NCBI GenBank assembly: GCA_944472155.2
Contig: OX235273.1
Span: 81,772,793 to 81,836,792, forward strand
From: Trichobilharzia szidati
Taxonomy: Eukaryota; Platyhelminthes; Trematoda; Strigeidida; Schistosomatidae
Direction: 5' to 3'
DNA: 64,000 bases
Shown: piece after piece, positions 33,170-45,748 of the stretch
How the letters are laid out: every line of letters begins with the position of its first letter
How positions within the stretch are numbered: the stretch's first letter is position 1
Made by a program: the position numbers and the translations under genes
The notes under the pieces: model-generated
Seen by the model: only the letters and a program-made list of their open reading frames with translations
Told to the model about the DNA's origin: nothing
The model's database searches: none

Positions 33170-34945
33170 TATAGTAAACATTTTACATTGCAAAGTAACC
33201 TGTCTACACATATTATAAAAAGATATTAACACAGAACCAACAGAATTTTAACATTTGGTTAATAATACTGCAGTGTGTATACTGAAGAAGCGTAGTTAGT
33301 CTTACAGGGAGCCGTAAAGTAAATCAAACTGTATATGATAAGAGTGTAATCAATATTATAATTCGTATTATCAAAAAATACATTAAGCTCAATAATTAAG
33401 TGTTATAAGGGAAACAAGCGTGGTAAAGCAATAGAACATTTTCTGCATAAATATTTTAATCATTTCAAGTATTTTAATGACAATCAAATGTCAAGAATTG
33501 ATTATGCATAATTGCTAAATATTATTATATTAGTATTGGGACTGGTGTGCTTTCCGTGGTCAAATATTGAAATGTCATTGTCTCATCACTCTACCAGCAG
33601 TTGTGATCTTTTAGACGGGCTAGGGTGGACATGTTAATATGTTTTTCTAGGCTCCTTTAAAAACTGTCAGGCTTTTCACAGGATCTAATCTCAGAGGGTA
33701 GCTGGTTCCAAAGTTTGCAATATTTAATGGTGAAAAAGTTAGCTCTAGTGGTGAGTTTATGGGTGTTAACCTTGAGAAGGTAGTCATGGTTGCGTAGTTC
33801 ATACGATTTAAGATTAGCCCACGTTATGGATGAGTTACTGTTACAGTGCTTTCTTATAACTTTGAATAGGAGAAATAAGCTGCACTTCACTCTCCTTAAC
33901 CATAAGGGTTCTAAGTCCAGTCGAATACATCTGTCAAGGTATTCTATTTGCTGATCATAACCTAATATGCGTCTCGTCAGGAATCTTTGGACACTTTCAA
34001 CTTCTTTTCTGTCTGCTCATTTAAAGCCACTGCATAAGTGGGCACAGTATTCAAGTTTGGGGCAAATACATATATTATATATAGCCAATCTGGCTTATGG
34101 AGTGTAAAAGTTGCGTAGCACAAAGCCGGTGAGACGTTCACAATCGGATGCCACCTTATTTTCATGTTCAGTAAAGGTAAGATCTGAGTATGTTTCACCG
34201 AGATCTGTGGCGGTGTTCGTGTTCGAAACAAGGTCACCGTATGTGTATAGACATATGCTAGGTTTCCAACGTCCGAAGTATGTTATCCCAGACTTAGCTG
34301 GAGTGAACGTGAACTGCCACTTTTCACTCCAGTTACATGGACTATTTATTATATATTATTATTTAGGTCTTGTTGGATTTTACTAGCTATATTTATATCA
34401 ATATAGTCAAAGTCATATACAACTTTGAGGTCATCTGCAGAGAGGTACGGCTTGCCAAACTTGATCACAGAGACAATATCATTTATGAATACGATGAGTA
34501 GGGCAGGACCAACAAGGCTACCTTGTATCACGCCGCTGGTTATTTGTTTGGATGTAGATAAGTGATGGTTGATTTTAACTAGCTGCTCTCTTCCTGTTAC
34601 AAAGGAAGTTATCCACTCGAGTAGCCTTCCAATTATTCCATAAGATAGGAGTTTAAATGTGAGTCTCTTATGTGGGACCTTATCAAAAGCTTTCCTAACA
34701 TCTAGAAATAGTGTTGCTGCCGAACGACCTTTGTCTACACATTCACTTATGTGGTCGAAATAATCTAACTGGCAAGGGATGCACGACCTTCTAGTTAAGA
34801 AACCGTATTGGAAAGGGAATATTAAGTCATTCGAAAGCAAGTACTGAAGAGTTTACTTCTTTACGATCTTTTCCATCACACATGAAACCACGGAAGTGAT
34901 GTTGATGGGGCGGTAGTTGTCTATGTCCGCTGTAGGTCCGGTTTT
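33170..34945 (-). mobile_element. CR1-B LINE, 5'-truncated relic
   Basis: Minus-strand pieces: NYRPINITSVVS (34,900), QYGFLTRRSCIPCQLDYFDH, FLDVRKAFDKVPHKRL, SGVIQGSLVGPALL, SADDL (motif C with S for Y), then SNSSITWANLKSYELRNHDY and ANFFTIKYCKLWNQLPSEIR. It is the same family as the element at 38,029-46,480 (compare SSITWENIKSY and WNQLPSEIR). Stops and frameshifts are present. The 5' end stops where a family A repeat begins near 34,955. Confidence 0.8.
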
Positions 34946-34954
34946 GTATATATA

Positions 34955-35470
34955 TATTTCCTATCTATGTAGGACACACCAGTTGTACAGGCATGGATAA
35001 GTATTATTTAAATCACATGAATTTGATTTATAGTGAAATTACATGGTTGCTGTCCTCTCTGACATCAGTTAGTGAGCACATTCTGATAGTTAGTCGTTCA
35101 ATGGAGCACATAAGGAAATATAGAAATATTGTCTTCGCATTAACAAAAAACCCAAATATGTGTCGGATAAATTACAAATATTTGGGAAAAAAATAAAGAT
35201 TGAAGTCAATTCTTCCATATAACTTTGTTGTGTGCGGCATCGTATCTTGTTTTATGTTCAAATTGGGTATTAATTTAAAATGAGTGATTTATTTTTATGA
35301 TTTTGACATCATTTTTATTGCAAGTAATACCAGATGTGAATTCAACTGAATGCAGACTAATATTGGTCATTGTCAACCAGATTTGTTTTACTGCGCCCAA
35401 GTCACCCAGAGCCCGCCACTTGTCACTGCGTGGTTGCTCCGTACAGGGTGATGATAAACGTACTGTATGG
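34955..35470 (+). repeat. Family A repeat in the palindrome 2 spacer
   Basis: Contains CAGGCATGGATAAGTATTAT, CAATGGAGCACATAAGGAAA, AATATTGTCTTCGCATTAAC and GTGTGCGGCATCGTATCTTG in the standard family A order, uninterrupted by family C. Confidence 0.8.
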
Positions 35471-35593
35471 GTTATCGCGTTCACGCCTATAGAAGCGTTA
35501 TAAGCGTTTATTTTTGTGAAAGTAGATTATATGGGACTGGCTTCAGGCTTCTATAGCCGAAAAAAGCAATACTTTCTAGTATTGTGTTCGTAT

Positions 35594-35740
35594 TAATGGA
35601 TAAAAACTGTAATGATATTCCAGAGGATGTATTACTTCAAGAACTCATCGTATATAAAAAATTTAGCATGGAAAGACTGTTATTTGCGTTTCAGAGCCGT
35701 AATGGTTTGTTATTTGCTAGTGTTTTGAGGATATCAAGGT
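35594..35740 (+). other. Short exon-like frame at the inner edge of palindrome 2
   Basis: ATG to TAG, 48 codons: MDKNCNDIPEDVLLQELIVY, then KKFSMERLLFAFQSRNGLLF, ASVLRISR. Just beyond it, across the arm boundary, another open piece reads LLETLTKKAREMECEVRTCL. The composition is protein-like but I do not recognise either piece. Could be a host-exon relic. Confidence 0.22.
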
Positions 35741-35769
35741 AGAAAATTAACTATAGATCTATTGGAAAC

Positions 35770-36870
35770 ACTCACTAAGAAAGCTAGGGAAATGGAATGT
35801 GAGGTACGAACGTGTCTGGAATCAAGCAATATATTTGCTGTAGCCATAACAATCCGAGCCTAACATCATAAAAGGAGGGAGGGTGGCGCATGCTGATCAG
35901 TAGATATGGTGGTGGACACTAAGTTGAATCGCCCCATTCTGCAGGAACAGCAATATGCAATTTGACGGCTCGAGATTTCTATGAGGGCTTGAATCTTTAC
36001 CTTGAAAAAGATAGTAATGATCGCCTAGACAGATCATGGTTCTACCTTTAAACATATACCATTCGGTCAGCCTATTGCTGAGATGCGACCACGTGGGCTC
36101 TGCACAGATTTATGGGGCATCTTATAAATTAACATGCTTTCCTTTGTCGTGTCTTCGAATATCACTTAACAATGTCTCATCTCATTCATTTTCTAATAAA
36201 GTCTTCACTTGCTCATTATATTCCACTAAACCTAACATTTTATAGCTCTTTATGAATTTGATTCGACTTATTTTATTCCTATTCTCTATAGGGTGCGGTT
36301 GTGCACCAAACACAAAAGGTATGAAATAAAAACAACCGGCTTGTGGATAATTGTATTAAAACCAGAAGTGGACATCATGATGGTAAGACCTATATGGGTT
36401 GCATTATACATTGCAAATGAACTTTGTCAGCCTAGGGATTATAGTCTCCCATTGTATTTCTTTTATGAATGCATATATTAATGATACATTGCCTACCTAC
36501 CTATTTCATTACACTTTAATGATTCACCTTAGCACCTTTAGTTTTCTAAAACAGCTTATTATCCCTTGTAAACGTTGTACTTACCTCAATATTGGTTGGT
36601 TATCGTATGCCTACAACTACGGGTTGAAAACGAAACGAAGTCGATTTTCCTGCGCAACCTGGAGGACTGCTGTTTAATTCAATAATGATACGACATGGGT
36701 CAGACAATGAGTGTATTTATATATATATCAAATATTTAGTTGTTCAAACATTATCAACTTGTAGACAATCTACTATTTGACATTATATCATACTTGATCG
36801 TGCCTGTAAAATGGTATGCATTTTCATGTAAATTTATGTTTATATGGAAATATAAATTGTTATTATTATA
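35770..36870 (+). repeat. Family B repeat (right arm of palindrome 2)
   Basis: Same content as 31,833-32,930 in plus orientation, ending in the diverged family C module at 36,745-36,870 with a TTATTATTATA tail. This position suggests that family B is itself a retroposed sequence that uses that 3' end. Confidence 0.65.
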
Positions 36871-37275
36871 GTGTAATGGATAGAATTACTGTCCCGATTC
36901 TACGGCCCGGAATAGAGCCTCTGGAAAGAGAAGACGGATGAAAACCGCGGGAGAAAACCACAAGTAGCTACAGGGCTCATTTCTTACTGAAAATTTACAG
37001 TTGTGAAGTTTTATACTGTTTCGCAGTGATTATTAGTTTTAATGTATAGTAGCTGAAAAGGGAATACTGTCTCCACCTACTCAGGGTAACTTTAAGAATA
37101 GGTTCTGAAAAAGAAGTTAAACCTGAAAGTCAGAGTACAGGAGGTGAGTGGAAGAAAGGTGAAAGTTTAGTAATATCTATACCGCTGTCCTGAAACATAA
37201 AGGTTAGTGTTTCCTCAAGTAGTCAACTCATACCATGTATTTGCATAAGGGCAGTTAATATATATTTATTGCATT

Positions 37276-37626
37276 TTAGGCAGTCTCTCTTTTTTTCGAG
37301 AGGAAGTCACTCGAATCCAAGAGCCTTAGTAAAAGAGTGCTACTCCGAAAATAAGGGTGGTTCTCATGTATGCCAAACTTTACTTTCACTGAACAGAAGT
37401 CACCGCTATCCAACACTGCCGTAAGTCCGTTAACGAGGAAATACCAAGAAACCTTGAGAAGATTTCGTGTGTGAATATGGAGGCTTAGATGATCCGAATA
37501 TGGAACAATAGGAAGAGAACAAATATAGTGTTGTAAGAAGCTGCTGAGTCCCTCAAACTGTCCGATGTTCACTCTGAAGTGGAAATAACATAGGAGTACA
37601 TGTATGCTAACTTTCCAAACATTCAC
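37276..37626 (-). pseudogene. PLE N-terminal fragment (right arm of palindrome 2)
   Basis: Identical to 31,078-31,428 in inverted orientation. Immediately upstream on the plus strand (about 37,090-37,250) lies sequence matching the end of the BEL gag of palindrome 1 (ACTCATACCATGTA and its 5' flank). The convergent BEL-PLE order of palindrome 1 is thus repeated here, without the PLE core. Confidence 0.55.
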
Positions 37627-38028
37627 GTAGTTTTAATAATCATTTTCTTGAACATAGGCAAGCCGGACAGAAACATATGTACACCAGTTAGAACTTATAG
37701 AAAATGTGATATGACTTGTTAATGTAAAATTAGTGTGCATACTGGTTCACAGGACGGATACAATGGAAAAAGCCCAATTAACATGAAGTTTTGAACTACT
37801 GCGCTACAGGTGTTCAGTTTCTGCATGAATCATCTTTCCTTATTATTTTGGAAATTAGCCGCTTTCTTCACATTATCCACATATCCATACTTAACAAGGA
37901 TTGTATTGTATCACCTGAAACTAGATATAGTATCCACTCGTGAAATCTACAACCCGGAATCTTCTGATACCCTCTCTAACCACATGGAACTCAGCAAGCA
38001 CTGTTAAAGGAAAGTCTGACTTTTTATT

Positions 38029-39385
38029 TTGCAATATATGTCTGTTTATTGTAGTTGTTTTGATACTTCGATAATGCAGCTATCTTTTTTATATCCTCAA
38101 GACTTTTTTCCGGAAATTGTGAAAATTCTTATTTCTGAAATGGTTAAGTCAATCAAACGTGTAAGTATCGTTAAGAGACTGAGATCTAATACTCGTCAAC
38201 CATCTGAAGGCCTCAGTTCCGTTGACGATTCTACACTTTTGACACCAGACAAACCGAGAGTTATGGTATCTGATATCACGGGGGAACTGACACAGAATGC
38301 GGCTTGTAGCAAAAATGATTCAGAAGTCAATAGCAGACCTACAGAGCAAGCACTATGCCCCTTACGCAATTGTGTGACATCAGAAAACATCTGTATTGAA
38401 TCACTTATCAAATCCGAGTGCATAATTGACTATTTGACTGAAGAAGCTGTTATGAGGATTATGTCTTCACATAACGTCTTGGCCTATAACAATTTCAGAC
38501 AGAGAGCCTATTGCCAAACTTAAAGCTTCGTGTCTAAAGGCTTGTAATATGTCGTTGACAGAATGTCAGGTTTTGCGTCTTCGTAAGAAATCTGCAAACC
38601 ACTCATGTCCGGTGCTTTTCAAGTTCAGGTCTATTGAAGAATCCAGGAATTTTCTGAAAGCTGGTATGATAATAGGCTCTTCAACACCTTACACTAACAT
38701 TAAGGCTGCACCTGATGTAACACCATGCCAAAGACGATGCCGCTCAGGAACACTGAATACTGATAACTCTACTAGGACAACTGTAGATGATGTTCCATGC
38801 GTTATTCCGTCCACTGAAACACCTGATGACCACATACATCAGACATTTTCTCAGTCAAAGACTAATGTTAGCCAAGTATTATATAACGACACTGATGCTG
38901 ACACTGAAATGGTGGACATAGATGAGTCAACGGAACATAATGTTGAAATACATCGTTTTCACACTGACACAAACGTCAAGAGCCCGAAACCATCAAAACC
39001 CATCCCGCTGGTGTTCCACCCATACCCTTATAAGTCAGTTACTCCTCAGTCCAACAACCTATCCACTGTGAAGTACCAGTCGAACGTAGCTACCAAAGTT
39101 AGCAAGCTTTCTAGGCGTTATGACAAACGTCTCATTTCCACTGAGAAAACTAAAGCGCATGAGGTGTCCAAGCAACAGAAACCCTACATAGCCTGTGCTG
39201 GCTGCCCTGTTAGCTATCATCAACCAGTTGATCATAAGAAAAGGGAAAAAGAAGTAAATAAATTAAATACCGAACTCAGAGTAAGAAAGCCCTTTAATCT
39301 GATAGAGACGAAAGCACCTCTGAGCCATCATTCTAAGAGAAAGTCAAATATGGTAGACGTAGCTCCTAGGGGTAGGTCTAATTGA
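38029..39385 (+). pseudogene. CR1-B ORF1
   Basis: Two frames joined by a one-base shift near 38,505. The first (38,029-38,523) is polar and has MVKSIKRVSIVKRLR. The second (38,549-39,385, 278 residues) begins ECQVLRLRKKSANHSCPVLF and FRSIEESRNFLKAGMI. This is the same pattern as KCYRLKKSQHEKCCPIRFQF and ARKFIHSQHTL in the CR1-C ORF1, so both are nucleic-acid-binding ORF1 proteins with an RRM-like fold (inference). The tail is basic. Confidence 0.7.
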
Positions 39386-40329
39386 TGCCAAGTGGAAAGC
39401 CAATTTTATATCCAACCACTAATTCTAGACAAACAGTACAGCGAGGTAGTAGGTATTATTCTGTTCATCCACTACGTAAATCCATTGTTAGCCCACCCCC
39501 TTCTAATGTTCTATCAACTGAAAGTTATAGAAAATCCCCGAAACATCGGCCATAGACTACATTTAGCAAGCCAACCGAACCCACTCATACATCCTATGTA
39601 TCTAGTAGGGAGCATGTGCCAAATTCTGCAGAAAAGTTGCTATGGTTTGATGACTACCCGAAACAAATACAAACACTTCATTCTTGTACTGCCAACAAAT
39701 TACCGAATACTCATATCGGTTATACTTTCGGGCAGGATTTTCACCAGCGCCAGTTAACAGAAACACCTGGCATCATGCATATAGCACGCATGATATCACA
39801 TCAATTTCTTGCCGGTGTAGCGAATAGTCTACAGCTAGGGCAAGGCATATTTCCCGGGAGATAGCTGATACAGTGTCGACACCAAATGAGTCTAGTAACA
39901 TGTATATAGAGGATTCTCATGGATTATTTTATCAAGATGTTATCCACTCACTGAAACCACATAACTAGTGTTTATCTATTATCCTAGTAAATACTAGATC
40001 AGATCTAAGCAAACACTTAACACTAAGTACATTAGCTTCTATATGCAGACCGTCATTGATTATGATCATTGAAGCCTGGTGTACAAGTTATATCTCCAAT
40101 GATAGCCTAAGGATTGATAAATACAACCTTTTCGGGGTGACAGACAGAGAGGTCGTGGGGTAGAACACTAATTTACTGTGAACAATCCTTGTGTGCAACC
40201 CAATTCAGTAACCCAATTCTGTCACAACTCAATGACTCGATCTGGGTTGAAATAAAAGTTGTCAGAAGAAAACCTATACTTGTGGGTTGTGTTTAACGAC
40301 CCCCTTCATCCAACAGGGAATATGATAAA

Positions 40330-41454
40330 ATGCTCAGCAATATGTTTAATGTTACAGCCAATCTTCTCTACAGTTATAAAATTATCGGAGGTGATTTCAA
40401 CATACCAGAAGTATTATGGTCTTCACTCCAAGGACCCCAAACGTATGATAATCTCCTGAATTCCATCGTCACAGGAGGGTGGACACAACACATCAATTCA
40501 CCCACTAGATCCGCAAATATCCTAGACCCTATTTTCACGAACAACATAAAACCGTCTACAGTACATGTGGGACACGAATTTCCAGGTAGTGACCATAAAA
40601 TAGTAGTGTGTTCTTTTGACGTCTTCCCTGAAACAAAACGCAGAGATGAAGCTGGCCAGACACCTATGAGATTGTACACATATGCTAACTGGGACTTGTA
40701 TCAGCACCTAATTAGATGCTATAATTGGGACTCGTACTTTTCGAACGAGTCCTTAGAGGCAATTCGTAACAACTTTTATCAGAATATTAACTCAATTCAT
40801 GACGTCATTGCACCTGAAAAGATTCTTAGCTTCAGATTTCCCCAAAGCGATTATATTCCGACATCGTTTAGGAGAAGTCTACGAAAGCACTCAATAAAAT
40901 ACTACAGATATCATGACTTATCATCACTAATTGCTATTACGTCCCTTCTCAGTAGAATTGAAGAGTTGAGAAATATAGGCCTCAGAAACAAAGAAATGCG
41001 AGCCATTCAGGCACCGCATAACTCAGGAGAAATAGCCAAGCTTTTCAAAAGTAGGTTGACGAACTCCGAAACAGCTTATCCTAAAATATTATACTTAGGC
41101 GGGATTGCTTACGAGAATACTGAAGTGATATGTGAACTGTTTAGCAAGCACTTCGCCAGATTATACACCTTAGAGAACAATGAGGTCGTGGATTTCCCAC
41201 GTAAAACAGACGAATGTTTGAGTGACATACTTTTCACCACACACGAGATCGATAAAGCTGTCACAAATCTTAAGCTTAGTAACACTATTGGTCCAGACGG
41301 TATATCTTCCATTCTGCTGAAAAGCGGTGGTAATGACATGAATTTGCTCCTACTCAAGTTATACTCAATTTCACTGAGCGATGGGACATACCCTACCTGC
41401 TGGAAGAAGTCTTATATTGTACCTATCCATAAATGCTTGTTTAACACTAACTAA
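40330..41454 (+). pseudogene. CR1-B endonuclease/linker/reverse transcriptase start
   Basis: A 374-codon open frame. GGDFNIPEVLW and FPGSDHKIVVCSF are the late AP-endonuclease motifs. A long basic linker follows, then SNTIGPDGISSILLKSGG of the reverse transcriptase. The frame ends at IVPIHK, followed by a few foreign residues from the inserted RTE. The early endonuclease motifs lie upstream in other frames (near 39,990-40,130), so the endonuclease is split. Confidence 0.8.
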
Positions 41455-44400
41455 TACCTATAAATGTATATATATTGATGGATTTACATGTTCAAGTTGG
41501 CTCAAGTCAGTGAGTCTATGATTTTGGTATCATTTTGGTTAACTGTAATTGACTGTGATATTATTATTGTTGTTGTCGCTTGTTACCCTTCTTGTTGTGA
41601 ATTATTTTCCTGTGCTGGTGTTTTTCTGCTTGTTTATTCCCTGTTTTCCTGGTTTTCAAGGGGAGCAACCCACAAGGTCGCTTCTCTCTAAATTATAAAT
41701 TAATGTAACAACCTCTTTTCTCAGGCGTGAGGCTAGCAACCCCACCCTGTAAACAAACCTGCTACAGAAACTTCAGCAAGGTGTGTCTCCTTGAGACAAG
41801 AAAAAGTCTATGTGGGGACATGGAATGTCCGTAGCATGTACGAGATTGGCAAAGCTGCCCAGATCGCAAACGAGATGAAAAGATACAGAATTCAAGTACT
41901 GGGGATATGTGAAAGCAGATGGAACGGGAATGGACTCACCAAATTGTCGACGGGTGAGTCAGTGATCTACTCCGGTCGCCCGGAAGAAAACCACTCGCAC
42001 ACCGACGGCGTAGCTATCATGATGTCACCAACGGCAACGAAGGCCCTTATGCAATGGGAGGCGATCTCGCCCAGGATAATAACCGCCAGATTCAACTCCA
42101 AAAGAAGGAAAGTGTCAATTATACAATGCTATGCACCGACCAACAACGCAGACCTCGAAAAGAAAGAAGAATTCTACAGACAACTACAGACAACAATGGA
42201 CAATACTCCAGCTGGTGACATTAAAATACTAATGGGAGACATGAACGCCAAACTGGGATCAGACAACACAGGAAGGGAACTCATCATGGGTAGAGAAGCT
42301 CTCGGAGAAATGAATGAAAACGGAGAACTCTTCGCCGACTTCTGCGCCTTGAATGAACTAGTGATTGGTGGCAGCGTATACAAACACAAGGATATCCACA
42401 AGGCTACATAGGTGTCACCAGATGGGCGAACCAAAAACCAAATCGACTTCATCTCAATCTCAAGGAAGTGGAGGCGCAGCCTGCTGGACACAAAAGTAAG
42501 AAGAAGAGCGGACATTGGCTCAGACCACTATCTCGTACAAGGGAAAATCCAAATCAAATTAAAAGCTTTCAGAGAATCAGGAGCGGCAGATAGACCACAA
42601 GCCAAGTTCAACACTCAAAACTGAAGGACCAGGACACAAAGGACATCTTCACTGCAAGTACAAAAGACAAAGCCGAGACACAAATCAACACTGGCGAAGA
42701 GGTCAGTGTCGAAAAGCACTGGAACAACTTGAAGACAGTGTGGTGTCAAACCTGCATGGAAGTTCTAGGCAGAAAGAAGAGAGAGGACAAACGGTGGCTC
42801 ACTACGGACACTTGGAAACTAATAGAAGAGAGAGGGCTGGTGAAACAAAAGATTCTCTAGTGCACTGATGAGCAACAAAAACAGGATTCGAATGCAAGCC
42901 ACAAGACACTGAACAAAAGAATAAAGAAGAGTGCCAGAGAAGACAAAAGAAAGTACTATGAAACCATGGCAAGTGAGGTAGAACAAGCTGCAGGCAAAGG
43001 AGACCTCGCAACACTCTACCAAACTACTAGGTACCTATTGGACAAACGTTTGACACAAATCAAGCCGGTGAAGGATGACAATGGAAAGTCACTCAACAAA
43101 GAAGTGGAGCAAAGGAAACACTGGGCTGAACACTTCAAAAGACCCCTAAATCGACCACCACCTACAACGCGCCCAACAATACCAACAACAGAGATAGAGC
43201 TACCAGTGAACATCAACCCCCGACAAAATCAGAAGTCCTGAAGGTAATCAAGATGCTAAAAGCTAGAAAAGCAGCAGGAACAGATGGAATCCCAGCAGAA
43301 GCATTGAAAATGGACCCAGAGACAACAGCGGACTTGGTGACGCAACTATTGGAGAAGGTGTGGAAAGAAGGTAAAGTGCCCGAGGATTGGAAGAAAGGAT
43401 ACTTATTCAAACTACCAAAGAAAGGAGACCTAAGTCAATGCAAGAACTGGCGCGGAATTATGCTCCTGTCCATCCCAAGCAAAATACTGGGCCGCATCAT
43501 CCTGGAGAGAATCAAACATGCCAACCTGGATGAAAAACTTCGACCGGAACAGGCTGGATTCAGGAGGAACAAGTCATACATTGACCAGATCGCCACATTA
43601 CGGATCATCATTGAGCAAAGCTTAGAGTGGCAGTCACCTCTCTATCTCAACTTCATCGACTTTGAAAAGGCCTTTGACAGCGTCGATCGAGAGGTGATTT
43701 GGAAACTACTTCGCTACTACGGGGTGCCACCGACAATTATTCATCTCATCCAACAGTTGTACGACAATGCTGCATGCCAAGTAATCCACAATGGGAAACT
43801 TACGGAACCCTTCGAAGTGAGGGCAGGAGTAAGACAAGGCTGCCTACTAGCGCCAATGCTTTTCCTGATTGCAGTAGACTGGATAATGCGACAGACAGCG
43901 GGCAATGAGGAAACAGGCATAAAATGGACCCATACAAAAAAACTTGGAAGATCTGGACTTCGCCGATGATATATGTCTGATTTCCCACAAATTGGAAGAC
44001 ATGCAAGTGAAAAGCAACAAGTTGGCAGAAGAAGCATCATAGATAGGACTTCAGGTGAACATAGATAAAACAGAGGTGATGAAGATTCCTGGGCAACACC
44101 ACCAACAGCAACAACAACAACTGACAACGATCAGCATAAATGGAAGGAACCTGAAAGAAACAACCTCTTTTATCTACCCAGCTGGGAAGCATCGTTTCAA
44201 CTACAGGTGGACAGAACTGACGAGGATATCAAAGCAAGAATCGGAAAAGCAAGACAAGCTTTCACTACTCTCAAGTCTGTGTGCAGGTCAACAGCCCTGC
44301 TCAGCATCAAAAATAATATCCAAATTCTCAACTGCAATGTGAAGTCAGTCAGTGCTACTATACGGATCAGAGACTTGCACTGCGCGTCATAAAGAGCATC

Positions 44401-44811
44401 TCAAACAAACTACAGACCTACATTAACAGTTGTCTTCGCTCAATACTCAAGATCAGATGGCCGACCAGAAAAGACCAGCAACAGAGATCTCTGGCAATGA
44501 GCGAACCAACTGAGCAGGGACCGATTGTGAAACAAACAGGCAAGAAGAAATGGAGATGGATTAGCCATACTCTCAGGAAACCATCAAGTGACATCACTAG
44601 ACAAGCCATTGCTTGAGTGGAACCCGAAAGGGAAGTGGCGAGTTGGTCGTCAGTGCGAGGGTGACTTGGAGGAGGTCATGTGAAAAGGAGATGAAAACGT
44701 GTGGGCAAACATGGAGCCAGGTGAAGACTCTAGCAGAGAACCGAACGCAATGGAGACGCACGGCTGAAGCCCTATGTTCCTGTAGGAATTAAAGGATACA
44801 ATAATAATAAT
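41432..44811 (+). mobile_element. RTE-clade LINE (SR2/Perere-3-like) nested in CR1-B
   Basis: A 5' UTR ending in GTGTCTCCTTGAGACAAG leads into the AP endonuclease from 41,791 (VGTWNVRSMYEIGKAAQIA, ESRWNG, GDMNAKLG). TAG at 42,409 interrupts it, and GSDHYLVQG ends it. The reverse transcriptase (43,253-44,000) has GTDGIPAEAL, WRGIMLLSIPSKILGRII, FIDFEKAFDSVD and RAGVRQGCLLAPMLF, then, after a shift in an A-run near 43,940, LDFADDICLI. The C-terminus has YINSCLRSIL. It ends with an AATAATAATAAT tail at 44,798-44,811, directly before resumed CR1-B coding sequence. Confidence 0.88.
43253..43969 (+). pseudogene. RTE reverse transcriptase block
   Basis: A 238-codon open frame with motifs 1 to B of an RTE reverse transcriptase: KAAGTDGIPAEALK, LFKLPKKGDLSQCKNWRGIM, EQAGFRRNKSYIDQI, FIDFEKAFDSVDREVIWKLL and VRQGCLLAPMLFLI. 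Motif C (FADD) is in the next frame because of a homopolymer shift (ACAAAAAAAC), so the frame ends early with unrelated residues. Confidence 0.82.
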
Positions 44812-45265
44812 AGCTGATATCAACAACTACCGCCCCATCAACATCACGTCTGTAGTTTCACGTGTAATGGAAAGGATAGTAAAGACTCAAATCATTCAGT
44901 ACTTGCTGTCGAATGACCTACTATTCCCATCCCAATACGGTTTCTTGATTAGAAGGTCGTGTATTACTTACCACTTAGATTATTTTGACTACATTACATG
45001 ATGCATTGATAATGGGCCTTTGGTAACAACATTTTTTCTCGACGTTAGCAAGGCCTTCGATAAAGTCCCACATATCAGACTCCTAACAAAACTCCAATCC
45101 TACGGAATAACTGGGAAACTTCTCAAATGAATAAATTCTTTTCTCACAGAAAGAGAGCGGTTAGTCAGAATCAACCACCAGCTGTCTTCATCAAAGCCGA
45201 TAACTAGTGGTGTAGTACAAGGAAGCGTTCTCGGCCCTGTTCTACTCCTCTTATTCATATATGAT

Positions 45266-45748
45266 ATGGTCTCTGCGATCAAGTATGGCAAGCCATACCT
45301 CATTGCAGATGATCTCGAGATACTATATGATTACGGGTACGATGATATGAGAGTCGAAAGCAAAATCCAACATGACTTAAACAATCTAAGCGATTGGAGC
45401 GAAAAGTGGCAACTAACCTTCAACCCGGACAAGTGCGGTATAGCCCACCTTGGACGCTGGAAACCGAGAATGTGTCTATATATGTACGGTAAGCTCCTCT
45501 CGAAACTGAACACTGTCACAGATGTCGGGGCAACATACTCAGATTTAACCTTTTCCGATCACGCAAAGAAGGTTGTATCTAACTGTAAACGACTTACTGG
45601 CTTTGTAATGCGTAACTTCTACACCCAAGAAGCAAGATTAGCAGTATATAGGACATGTATCCGCCCCAAACTTGAATATTGTGCTCTCCTCTTTAGTAAC
45701 CTAAGGTCTGCAAATCGAAAAAAGTCGAAGGCGTCCAGAAATTGCTAA
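45266..45748 (+). pseudogene. CR1-B reverse transcriptase palm and thumb
   Basis: A 160-codon frame starting within the palm: KPYLIADDLEILYDYGYDDM (motif C, A-D-D), then WSEKWQLTFNPDKCGIAHLG, SDLTFSDHAKKV, then TCIRPKLEYCALLFSN. Y of the usual YADD is I. Continuation in another frame (45,742-45,933) gives SNSSITWENIKSYQL. Confidence 0.78.

Larger units (their letters stand above)
32946..35754. other. Spacer of palindrome 2
   Basis: About 2.8 kb without an inverted partner. It holds a CR1-B 3' relic on the minus strand (33,170-34,945), a family A repeat (34,955-35,470) and a 48-codon frame at 35,594-35,740. The stretch 32,946-33,170 shows nothing recognisable. Confidence 0.85.
35755..38756 (+). 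repeat. Palindrome 2, right arm
   Basis: Its outer edge (38,756) lies inside the LINE ORF1 that continues intact to 39,385, whereas the left arm is cut off at this point. The right arm therefore looks ancestral and the left arm copied. Confidence 0.95.

Noticed and set aside
43741..44127. A 128-codon minus-strand frame
   Set aside because: Antisense to the RTE reverse transcriptase and its FADD motif.
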